A DNA stretch of 64,000 bases from Macrostomum hystrix (lineage: Eukaryota; Platyhelminthes; Macrostomidae): positions 1,953,001 to 2,017,000 of the forward strand of contig CATNEN010000025.1 of NCBI GenBank assembly GCA_950097015.1, in the 5' to 3' direction. Within the stretch, counting starts at the first letter, position 1; each line of letters begins with the position of its first letter. Below the pieces are notes generated by a model. That model searched no databases. It was not told the DNA's origin and saw only the letters and a list, made by a program, of their open reading frames with translations. Below are positions 22,301 through 31,600 of this stretch, piece after piece. The position numbers and the translations under genes are program-made.

Positions 22301-24823
22301 AGTTCAGAAACTCAACAGGATACTCCACAGCGGTGTCATCAGTCAACGTTGTATCAATTGACTTGTAGGTGAAAACTGCACCTGGCAACTCCTGAAGCAG
22401 TTGGTAGTTAATTTCGTTGGCGGCATCATTTCTAGGACACAGAATTGCCCTCTCTGACAGCCAGTCAACGTCAGCATATCGAACCATCAGGTTCGGGTAA
22501 ACTTTTGCCTTGAGCTCCTGCACTGACTGCACAATGGTTCCGATTGTAGCGATCGATGACTGCCCATCCTCGGTGCTAATCTCCAGCAGACCATTGCCGA
22601 TTCGCAATAGATTGGCAGAGAACTCATGAGCTGTTTCGTCTCCTTGAATTGTAGCTCTCATGTTTGTTCGTAGGTGCAACTTCACAACCGATGGCCACAG
22701 GTGAGATGATTTTAGGCAAGCATTAATCTCATCAGCAGGAGTGCCACGCGGAATCACAGGCAGCGTCTGTCTAAAGTCTCCAGACAGCAGCAGAGTGACA
22801 CCACTCTGGCACTCTGGCTGGAGAGAAATATCGCCCTGCGCACTGGGACGCCACCGCACTCACCGCACTCAGTCTCAGTGCTGCTTGGGGGCCAGTAGAC
22901 AGTCTAGGGGTTTGGGCTGTGCACATTCACGGCTTGAAATACAATGTACAGTCTGGGGCTTCGGCGCCCGGGGAAGGGAGGGGGTGGCTGTAATAAAATT
23001 TGGCCCGCAGAGTGGCGGAGGGGAGTTGGGGTGGCTGTCCTCGGAAAACAAAAAGTGACTCACTTTGAGATGATGCAGCTTTGCTCTGGATTGAGTAGAG
23101 ATGTTCAAAATTGTCAGCATTGTCGGAAAACATGTAAAGTGTAAGTGGATCAAATTTGGAGAAAATCTGACAAAGTGGGGCGACGATATGTCGAATTGAG
23201 TGATTTTTTGACGATTTTTGAGCAGTTTTTTGCACTTTTGAGCAGGAAGGAAATGATTTTTCGGGAATTTGAGTAGCCTATTGCACTCAGCGTAGGTGGT
23301 TCTAGGTATGTGCAAAGTTTGGTGCGATTTGGTTGAGCGGTTTCGGCGTCTATAAAGACAAAAGGTTGCACACACACAGACAGACACACACACACACAGA
23401 CAGAGTTTTCACTTTTATATATATAGATAAATGCTACACTGTATGCCATACCCAGGATGGTGTCCATATGCAGGATTATTCCCATGTACATTTTACTCAA
23501 GAAATAGTTTTTAGTGTACAAATCTTCCTAAAAATGGCATATATGTGTATATACATGTGAAAGGCAAACAACTCTGCATGCAAAATTTTTTTGAAAGTAG
23601 AAACTTCCCATACAAATTTGTAATAGCTACTGCAACCATAAGCATAATCACAAGCACAACTGTATAATAGGCCTATGAATTAAATTTAGTTTTATTCTAA
23701 ATGTATAGGTTTTAATAAATATTTAACTGCTACTAAAGAAGAAGAAACTTCCTATCTGAAGTTTTATGAATAACATACTTGTTTTATTGGATTTTGATTT
23801 AGCAAACTCACATTTTTTCATTTTTTTCAGTTATAAATTTCCCATTTATCTTTGACTTTTAATGGGTGAAATCTGGATGGCTCTGTATTTCTCACTATGG
23901 TTTTAAATAAACTCATTAAGATGGTTTGATATGGAAATATGTTGAAATATCCATATAGGGTAATGTATCATCAACCAAACAAGAATATGTATTTTTTTAA
24001 CTTCAAACCTAAGCTACAGATTTTCTATTTAAGATATGATGATAAATCAAAAGCCAAGTTATAGAAAACAGTTACATCTTTCTAAAAAGTATCTGCTTTT
24101 GCTATTTTATCAAATAGAAAAAATGTTATTCCTGCTTTTTATCTAAAACTGAACAATGATTTTCATGTATCTTCTAACCATACAGAGAATTTGATGTTTG
24201 GTTTTAAAATTGGAGTGAGTGGTTTAATCTTATTTTAAGGAGTGAACTAGCCTATCATGAATTATGTAATTTGAAAGCATTTTTCATGCTCTATAAATAA
24301 CTACATTTATGGTCATTTAATTGGCAAGCAACCACATACAATCTTCGTCTAAAGTACATACTGAAAAAATGGTGTTAAAAAGTATGCTTTTGCAATAAAA
24401 ATTTCTACTGAAGCATAAATATCTTTCTTTCCTCTTAATGTTTCATTGCACATCATGCCTCAGCTTGTAGATAATTTCTTCAACTTTTAAATTAGTTGTT
24501 CTGTGAAACACTAGGCCCTAACACAATAGCTTGTTTCTGTCTTGCACGAGACCAAGGAAGAAGTCAAAATTCTTGTTCGGTTTTGAAGATACACTGTTCG
24601 GTTGATGATACATTACCCTATTCAGTTTATGTGGATAATTATAATAATAAGTAATAATAATTTATTACGCCTGCCCCAATCGGGTCAGATGTGCAGCCTA
24701 CAGTACAGACGCAGCTAATGGCAGCGCATCTGAAGGCTGAAATTAATTTCTGCATTAACAAATTACACTTACAGTAGGAGTGTCATGAAATTCCATCACA
24801 AACTGTTTGTTCTCTGAAGCCAT
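16398..24823 (-). CDS. YIPF6: YIPF6, Yip1-domain Golgi membrane protein
   Basis: This is a five-span Golgi membrane protein of the Yip1/Yif1 family that works in Rab-linked vesicle traffic. Minus-strand exons are 24823-24773, 18064-17863, 17195-17153, 17069-16931 and 16661-16398. Their phases fit throughout (0, 1, 2, 0) and they give 232 residues (human 236). Exon 1 encodes MASENKQFVMEFHDTPT. Exon 2 has APLEGEM and LDEPVKETILRDVKAVGVKF, then HVFVPRSSKSLLRDW. Exon 3 gives LWGPLILCTILAT. Exon 4 gives NDGGPQFAQVFIIFWVGAFA and LNAKLLGGDISYFQ. Exon 5 has VLGYCVLPL, STAFLASSQPPNRKALAVYP and the ending FYFVIGWMVLSHTG, all family landmarks. Intron 1 is 6.7 kb and carries two Helitrons and a SINE fragment. 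Without the 51 bp exon 1, a shorter ATG at 18037 could be mistaken for the start. Confidence 0.93.
17235..17645. repeat. About 48 bp minisatellite in YIPF6 intron 2
   Basis: About eight copies of a unit containing GGTCATAGGGAAGGGCAGCG and AAACTGAGCTATGAACAT lie between the second and third YIPF6 exons. Confidence 0.88.
18065..18907. other. YIPF6 intron 1, left part
   Basis: AT-rich intron sequence without recognisable repeats or open frames, between YIPF6 exon 2 and the Helitron pair. Confidence 0.5.
19137..19424. mobile_element. hAT-type MITE nested in Helitron copy 1
   Basis: The element covers 19145-19416 (272 bp), flanked by the 8 bp duplication TATACAGT at 19137-19144 and 19417-19424. 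The inverted ends are AAGTGGCAGATCCAGG (first base C in copy 2) and CAGAGGCAGATTTAGG. The interior is GC-rich with repeats of GGCGCCAGCGGC-type. An 8 bp duplication and CAGTGGC-type ends fit the hAT superfamily. Confidence 0.82.
19574..20623 (-). CDS. Helitron PIF1-like helicase, C-terminal part (copy 1)
   Basis: This open frame of about 349 codons encodes the C-terminal half of a Helitron helicase. It has LLLSGDFRQTLPVIPRG (helicase motif III, with a Gln sensing the nucleotide), LHLRTNMRA, LKVGAPIMLLRNLN, CNGTRL, FAMTINKAQGQSLK and QLYVACSRV (motifs V and VI), ending at a TAA near 19574. The Walker A and B motifs and the Rep nuclease that begin a full Helitron protein are absent; the apparent start lies in unrelated sequence. 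It is a remnant rather than a working gene, although this copy has no internal stop or frameshift. Confidence 0.85.
   Translation of the reverse strand: MRWRPSAQGSPVDISLQPAWDRRKREAGDQLMGGITLLLSGDFRQTLPVIPRGTPADEINACLKSSHLWPSVVKLHLRTNMRATIQGDETAHEFSANLLRIGNGLLEISTEDGQSSIATIGTIVQSVQELKAKVYPNLMVRYADVDWLSERAILCPRNDAANEINYQLLQELPGAVFTYKSIDTTLTDDTAVEYPVEFLNSLDPPGTPSHNLQLKVGAPIMLLRNLNAPRLCNGTRLIVRRLFPHVIEATIMTGSGRRESVFVPRIPIIPTDLPFQFKRLQFPVRVCFAMTINKAQGQSLKVAGINLETSCFSHGQLYVACSRVGTPAGLFIFAPRGRTKNVLYPQALR
21421..21709. mobile_element. hAT-type MITE nested in Helitron copy 2
   Basis: It spans 21429-21701 (273 bp) with TATACAGT duplications at 21421-21428 and 21702-21709 and an intact left end CAGTGGCAGATCCAGG. 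It occupies the same site as in copy 1, so it entered before the Helitron was duplicated. Confidence 0.82.
21854..22859 (-). pseudogene. Helitron PIF1-like helicase fragment with frameshift (copy 2)
   Basis: It matches the copy 1 helicase almost base for base. A 2 bp loss near 22120 (copy 1 has GAACACAGACTC, copy 2 GAACAGACTC) shifts the frame, so the protein is split between 22859-22026 and 22054-21854. The upstream part also differs from copy 1 by a short deletion. Copy 2 is therefore the more decayed of the two. Confidence 0.85.
23428..24640. other. YIPF6 intron 1, right part
   Basis: AT-rich intron sequence with no supported feature. Confidence 0.5.
24650..24748 (-). mobile_element. SINE family 2, tail fragment
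   Basis: Read on the minus strand it contains GCAGCCTTCAGATGCGCTG and GGCTGCACATCTGACC followed by an ATT-rich end. This matches the tail of the full SINE at 29985-30300 (GCAGCTTTCAGATTCGCCG, GGCTGCACATCTGGCC, ATTATTATT). It is about 25 bp from YIPF6 exon 1. Confidence 0.65.
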
Positions 24824-25601
24824 ATTTATATTTAAGTTTTATTGTGTTTAATAAATTCGCAGTTCCGAAACTATTTTTTCTTTGAAAGTTAAATTGTACT
24901 GTCTATTATAACCAAATTACGCTTTTGAGATATGACAGTCTACTTACACACGTATCAATTCTTAACTTTGAATGAAAATAAAGAGTACTTAACTTCGCTT
25001 TGTAGTTTATATAGATCGTTTCCAAAACAACACTAGCTTTTTATTTGGCACATGCTGTGAAATTAGACTACATGCGTTTTTTGTCAGGCTATTTAGTTTG
25101 TCCAGGCTTATTATCCAATATGCTTGATTATATCGACTACATTTCACGTAGGACTGTATGTCAGGCGACACCCAATCAGTTAAAAAATACATTTTAAACA
25201 AACTTCAAATAAATTAACTACTCAAGCAACAGTTTTTTGTTATATGCAACGAGAGAGCATTCATTATTATCATGCGGCTTCGTGGATGACTGTCCTATAG
25301 AGCTAATGAAATTAGTAAAATACAAGCAGTCGTTAAAATAATCTTAGGTATAGTAATTTGGTTTCTCATACTACTTTTCCTCTAAAAGCAATGTAGCATG
25401 CATGTATGCTTCCGGCCCACTTTTTAGATACTGATTCCATATATGTCCATGCAGCCAATCAGAAAGCAGCCGGAGACTTGCTTGTAATGTAATGCGTTCC
25501 GACCATCGGGCTGTAGGAAACTTAAATGCACGGGGCTCTAGCAGATGGAAACTAAAAAAATATTGTTCTGAAAGACGAAAAAGCAAACAGCTTTTTACGA
25601 C
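24824..25601. promoter_or_regulatory. Divergent intergenic region between YIPF6 and receptor A
   Basis: The two genes point away from each other with 778 bp between their start codons, so this gap should hold both promoters. It is AT-rich; I see no convincing TATA box or known factor site. Confidence 0.35.
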
Positions 25602-28600
25602 ATGTCGCCTGCAAAATTATATAGCGATAGACGTGCCGCAGATCTGATGCCATCGTCATTGATAATGCTGCTGGCCTTTACAGTGTCGCTGAATACTGCC
25701 TGCTGCAACTGCAGCCCGAATCGGAACAAGGTTGACAAAGCCATCAATGGATCTGTATCGGCTGGCTGCAGCCTGACTTCGGTGAGCATTTCGAAGTAAA
25801 ATTTTAAGAATAGTTTAGCTTTTTCACGAACCATGTAGTCATTATCCGAATAAGAGAATTTGAGACTAGGAAGATCTTAGGAAATATAAGTGGTAGAGAG
25901 AAAAAGAGAGAGTTAGGACGCGTGGGCCGAGGTGGAATGCGAGAAGTTACAAGATGAAGAGAGCGCGAGAGAGAGAAGGAGAGGGAGAGAGCGGGTAAGG
26001 AGAGGGAGTGAGCGGGTAATGAGACGGAGAGAGCGAGTAATGAGATGGAGAGAGCGGGTAAGCAGAGGGAGAGAGCTGGTAAGGAGAGGGAGTGAGCGGG
26101 TAAGAAGAAGGATAGAGCGGGTAAGGAGAGGGAGAGAGCGGGCAAACAGGGGGAGAGAGCAGGAAAGCAGAGGGAGAGAGAGAGCGGGTAAGGAGAGGGA
26201 GAGAGCGGGTAAGGAGACGGAGGGAGCGGGTAAGGAGAGGGAGAGAGCTGGTAAGGAGAGGGAGTGAGCGGGTAAGAAGAAGGATAGAGCGGGTAAGGAG
26301 AGGGAGAGAGCGGGTAATGAGACGGAGAGAGCGGGTAAGGAGAGGGAGAGAGCTGGTAAGGAGAGGGAGTGAGCGGGTAAGAAGAAGGATAGAGCGGGTA
26401 AGGAGAGGGAGAGAGCGGGCAAACAGGGGGAGAGAGCAGGAAAGCAGAGGGAGAGAGAGAGCGGGTAAGGAGAGGGAGAGAGCGGGTAAGGAGAGGGAGA
26501 GAGCGGGTAATGAGACGGAGAGAGCGGGTAAGGAGAGGGAGAGTGCGGGTAAGAAGAAGGATAGAGCGGGTAAGGAGAGGGAGAGAGCGGGCAAACAGGG
26601 GGAGAGAGCAGGAAAGCAGAGGGAGAGAGAGAGCGGGTAAGGAGAGGGAGAGAGCGGGTAAGGAGAGGGAGAGAGCGAGTAATGAGACGGAGAGAGCGGG
26701 AAAACAGGGGGAGAGCAGGAAAGCAGAGGGAGAGAGAGAGCGGGTAAGGAGAGAGAGAGCGGGTAAGGAGAGAGAGAGCGGGTAAGGAGAGGGAGAGAGC
26801 GGATAAGCAGAGGGAGAGAGCGGGTAATGAGACGGAGAGAGCGGGTAATGAGACGGAGAGAGCGGGTAAGGAGAGGGAGAGAGCGGGTAAGAAGACGGAG
26901 AGAGCGGGTAATGAGACGGAGAGAACGGGTAAGGAGAGGGAGAGAGTGGGTAATGAGACGGAGAGAGCGGGTAATGAGATGGAGAGAGTGGGTAAGCAGA
27001 GGGAGAGAGCTGGTAAGGAGAGGGAGAGAGCGGGTAAGAAGAAGGATAGAGCGGGTAAGGAGAGGGAGAGAGCGGGCAAACAGGGGGAGAGAGCAGGAAA
27101 GCAGAGGGAGAGAGAGAGCGGGTAAGGAGAGGGAGAGAGCGGGTAAGGAGAGGGAGAGAGCGGGTAAGGAGAGGGAGAGAGTGGGTAATGAGACGGAGAG
27201 AGCGGGTAAGAAGACGGAGAGAGCGGGTAATGAGACGGAGAGAACGGGTAAGGAGACGGAGAGAGCGGGTAAGGAGAGGGAGAGAGCGGGTAATGAGACG
27301 GAGAGAGCGGGTAATGAGAGGAAGAGAGAGCAGGCAGAGAGGGAGAAAATTGGAGTGAGATCGAGAGCTACAACTGAGATTTGAGAAAGAGTCCTGAAAA
27401 GTGCCAGTCCACAAATTTTGAAGTAGCAGATAAAAAAATTAGTTCGCCACGATTATTTTATAAACTTAAACTAGTTATACAAAAACTTTCTACCAGTCAC
27501 TTTAAGTGCTGAGTTAGAAAAATGTATTTTTTCGTAGCTAAAATTAATGCCGTTACCATTGGACTGAGATCTCTCGGTCTCTCGGTCAGAAGTTACTTGG
27601 CTAAATCAGCCAAATCAACAGTACTTGCCGGTTTAAAGTTTCTACATTATATCACAGTATAAAATTTGGGAAATAAAATCAACAGCCAACCAGTCTGTTC
27701 AGAATATTTTCCCACGCACCACCAGTAAGAAGACGCGGCATTCACACTGAAGGAATTGTTGGGATGAAGGATTTTTGATGCCTTAAACTGTGTGTGGCGT
27801 CGGGTAGTCGCTGCGTGGGTCCTCGTAGCGATGCGATCTTATCCACACAGATTCGGAGCATGATATCTCTTGTTAGAGAATAGAGCACAAGCTTGTCACG
27901 CGTTGTAAAACATTGTCCTCATTCCCACACAAAGCCACATCCTCACCTGCAACTTCCGATTCCCGACAGCAAACCGGATGTCTTGCTTGACAGAAGAAAA
28001 TAACTGATCAGTTTTGTTCACAACAAGCAAACTTGCCATCAAAGACTTGAAAACCTGGAAATGCAGACTTTTTTTGCAAACAGTTGGGAATGGGCCCTTC
28101 TGTCCGCTCGCTTCGCATCGAATTTTTGATTCAACTTTAGTTTTTCATGCCCTCCTATTACAGGAATAAATTCTGTGCAGACATTTGCTTTTGAAAGATT
28201 TGTAAGCCGCTGTCTGCTATTTTTCTCAATCAAATGGACGAAAATTTATGGAAACTTTAGAAAACTCAACTCAAAACCATGTCATCTTTCCCGTCCAATT
28301 GTTTGTGTGCCTTATGTCTCTACTGTCTCATCTCTCCCCAATTGTGAGCATCTCTCCTCAGTTTCTTCTCTCCTCAGTCTCATCTCTCCTCAGTCTCATC
28401 TCTCCTCAGTCTCATCTCTCCTCAGTCTCATCTCTCCTCAGTCTCATCTCTCCTCAGTCTCATCTCTCCTCAGTCTCATCTCTCCTCAGTCTCATCTCTC
28501 CTCAGTCTCATCTCTCCTCAGTCTCATCTCTCCTCAGTCTCATCTCTCCTGAGTCTCATCTCTCCTCAGTCTCATCTCTCCTCAGTCTCATCTCTCCTCA

Positions 28601-31600
28601 GTCTCATCTCTCCTCAGTCTCATCTCTCCTCAGTCTCATCTCTCCTCAGTTTCTTCTCTCCTCAGTCTCATCTCTCCTCAGTCTCATCTCTCCTCAGTCT
28701 CATCTCTCCTCAGTCTCATCTCTCCTCAGTCTCATCTCTCCTCAGTTTCTTCTCTCCTCAGTCTCATCTCTCCTCAGTCTCATCTCTCCTCAGTCTCATC
28801 TCTCCTGAGTCTCATCTCTCCTGAGTCTCATCTCTCCTCAGTCTCATCTCTCCTCAGTCTCATCTCTCCTCAGTCTCATCTCTCCTCAGTCTCATCTCTC
28901 CTCAGTCTCATCTCTCCTCAGTTTCTTCTCTCCTCAGTCTCATCTCTCCTCAGTCTCATCTCTCCTCAGTCTCATCTCTCCTCAGTCTCATCTCTCCTCA
29001 GTCTCATCTCTCCTCAGTCTCATCTCTCCTCAGTCTCATCTCTCCTCAGTCTCATCTCTCCTCAGTCTCATCTCTCCTCAGTCTCATCTCTCCTCAGTCT
29101 CATCTCTCCTCAGTTTCTTCTCTCCTCAGTCTCATCTCTCCTCAGTCTCATCTCTCCTCAGTCTCATCTCTCCTCAGTCTCATCTCTCCTCAGTCTCATC
29201 TCTCCTCAGTTTCTTCTCTCCTCAGTCTCATCTCTCCTCAGTCTCATCTCTCCTCAGTCTCATCTCTCCTCAGTCTCATCTCTCCTCAGTCTCATCTCTC
29301 CTCAGTCTCATCTCTCCTCAGTCTAATCTGCCCAGAATAGCCTGCCCAGGGCATTGTGTGGTGCGCAATCGAAGTCACGAGATGCAACCGAAAGCAACTA
29401 TAGATGCAGAATGCTGATAAGTGCTGCCAAAAACGTGAAATCAGTAAATAAAATTCTAAAATACCCTAGAAGCGCTGAGAGCGCATAGCTTTTACTGTTC
29501 TGAAATATTGTGACCTCATCAAGCCTTGAATTTTATTCAGACAGAGGCGTTAAATTGAGTGTATCTAACATCACTATTTTGATAGTGCTACCTAGCTTGG
29601 CAAAGATTTTGTCACAAAGATTGCTAGGCTACTGGCAGTGGCTTAGTGCAGCAATCGAAGTCAGCATTAGAATATACAATGTCTTCAATCCAGTCATCAG
29701 CCCTGGATTCCGATTTGCTTACAACTTCCTCACTTTTAATTTTCCGCAGCAGGGACTGCGCTTGCTTGGAGCCAGGCACGCGACTCAATGCACCGACATG
29801 AACGGTAATGCGAGTTCTTGATCATACGAATGTACAACCACCGTTTTCCTGACCAGAATAGGCTACGAGTATGAAGCACCGTTCTGTTCCGTCGAAATGA
29901 TTTTTAAAGTGTTTGATTTATTTGCGAAAGCTGAAAGTTTTCGACGGAAAGCCTTCTAAAACTTTCTTCTAAACCCAGCAAGCGCAGGGGGGTTGTAGCC
30001 TAGTGGTTAGAGCTTCGGATTCACGACTTGAAGGTCGGGGGTTCGATTTCCGACTCCATTGGAACTATTTGTGTCCTTTAGCAAGACACTTTACCCTGCA
30101 TTGCTTCAGTTCACCCAGCTGTTAAATGGGTACCTGCATCAGCTGGGGTATTTGAGGGTGGGTGTGGCGTCCCCCCAGTCCATGGACTGAACAGCCGTAC
30201 GCAGCTTTCAGATTCGCCGCGCAATAGCTGCTGCTGTGCTGTCGGCTGCACATCTGGCCAAATTAGGACAAGTGCAATCAATTAAGAATCTATTATTATT
30301 TAAACACAGCTCAGTAGCTAAAACGAAGATAACTGATTCAGCTTTCTAGACAAGCAAGAATTTTGAAATCCCGTTAAACTGATACTGAAGTACATTATTT
30401 TTCTGAAAGTGTATCAGAACTCGCGAATGCGCGCCAAAGAAATGCGGGATTCGAGCTCAGGGACCCTCAAGCTCAAAGCCCTTCATTAACAGCAACCAGT
30501 TTTTGATGTTTACATCGCCTGGAACCGTCTCACGAACCACGTCTCCGCAGCCTCGCTGTACAGCCACCGGGTGCAGGCAGCGGCAGTCTCGGACAGCCTG
30601 CAGGCCACGGAGTTCTCGGCCACCGGCCCCACAAACCTGACCGGACACTTTGAGTTTGAGCACAGTCTCACACCCGCTGACACACTGCTCATCCTGCTAG
30701 GCGACGCGGAGGAGTTCGGCCCGGGGCACGAGTGCCGCAGGCTGGCCGTCTGCAGCCAGTCAGCCGACGGCCAGCGACGCCGGCTGCGGCTCAGCGTCAG
30801 TCTCCGTCCCGACAGGTCCTACACGATGAAGATCTTTAAGCTGGCCAACGGCTCCGTGCTGTGCGAGCCGCCGAAGGTTCGATTCTTCTTCACCAGATCA
30901 ACCGCGGCCGAGCGGCCTCTTCTGCAGCTGGCGGCTCGGCGCTGCGGCCGCTGCGGTGATGGCCGGCCCGACGCTGACTTCGGCTGCGAACTGGACGCCT
31001 ACCTGCTGGCGGACCGGCCGGAGCGGCTGAGGCTCAGAGTTACCGGGGATCTGGGAGAAAGAAGCGAGAAACTGCTATTTTATAATCGCAGTCTGCAGGT
31101 GAGAGCGATGAGCAGAATTAGCAGAGTTGGGGATTAGAAGCAGATTCCTAGAATATAAAAAAGGAATTAGTGAAAGGGGAGAATGGAGAGAAACAAAAAA
31201 GGAGAGTGCGGATAAACAGAAGGGAAATGGAGGATTAGCACGAGAGAGAGTTGGGGTTAGCTTCAGGGAGAGTTGGGGTTAGCTTCAGGGAGAGTGGGGA
31301 TTAGCTTAAGGCAGAGTGGGAACTTGCAGGAGGGGAGTGTAGTGAATCATCAAATTTAATTCAACAAGTCAGATAACAACAACCTTTACCTCAGGTAGGA
31401 AATGCCTGGTCGAAGGCCAAACTGTCCATGCAGATCCGCAGCAGGCAGTTGAGTCTTCATGTGAGCACACAATTTAGCCCAATAAATTGATAATTTGAAT
31501 ATGTGCCTCACTCTTATATAGTTTAGAACTTATATTTTCATTCCTCTAAACCGCAGTTTTTTAGAGACAGTTCGAAGCAAGAATCTCGGGAATTTCGTCG

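Larger units (their letters stand above)
21193..23427 (-). mobile_element. Helitron copy 2 (truncated), head-to-tail with copy 1
   Basis: It has the same ends as copy 1: minus-strand 5' TCTATATATATAAAAGTG at 23427 and 3' GCTAG at 21193, with a TGCCC/GGGCA hairpin at 21204-21222. Its 3' CTAG is followed directly by the 5' TC of copy 1. The outer flanks of the pair are A before the 5' end (23428) and T after the 3' end (18907), so the whole pair occupies one canonical A|T target. It is 2235 bp against 2285 bp; the main difference is a loss of about 50 bp near 22800. Confidence 0.88.

Noticed and set aside
25804-27414. 536-codon Leu/Ser/Pro-rich minus-strand frame and Arg/Glu-rich plus-strand frames
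   Set aside because: Products of the 21 bp array in receptor A intron 1; no unique sequence, no splice context.
29510-29821. 103-codon plus-strand frame before receptor A exon 3
   Set aside because: Only its last part (29750-29804) is a supported exon; the upstream part is intron read-through.
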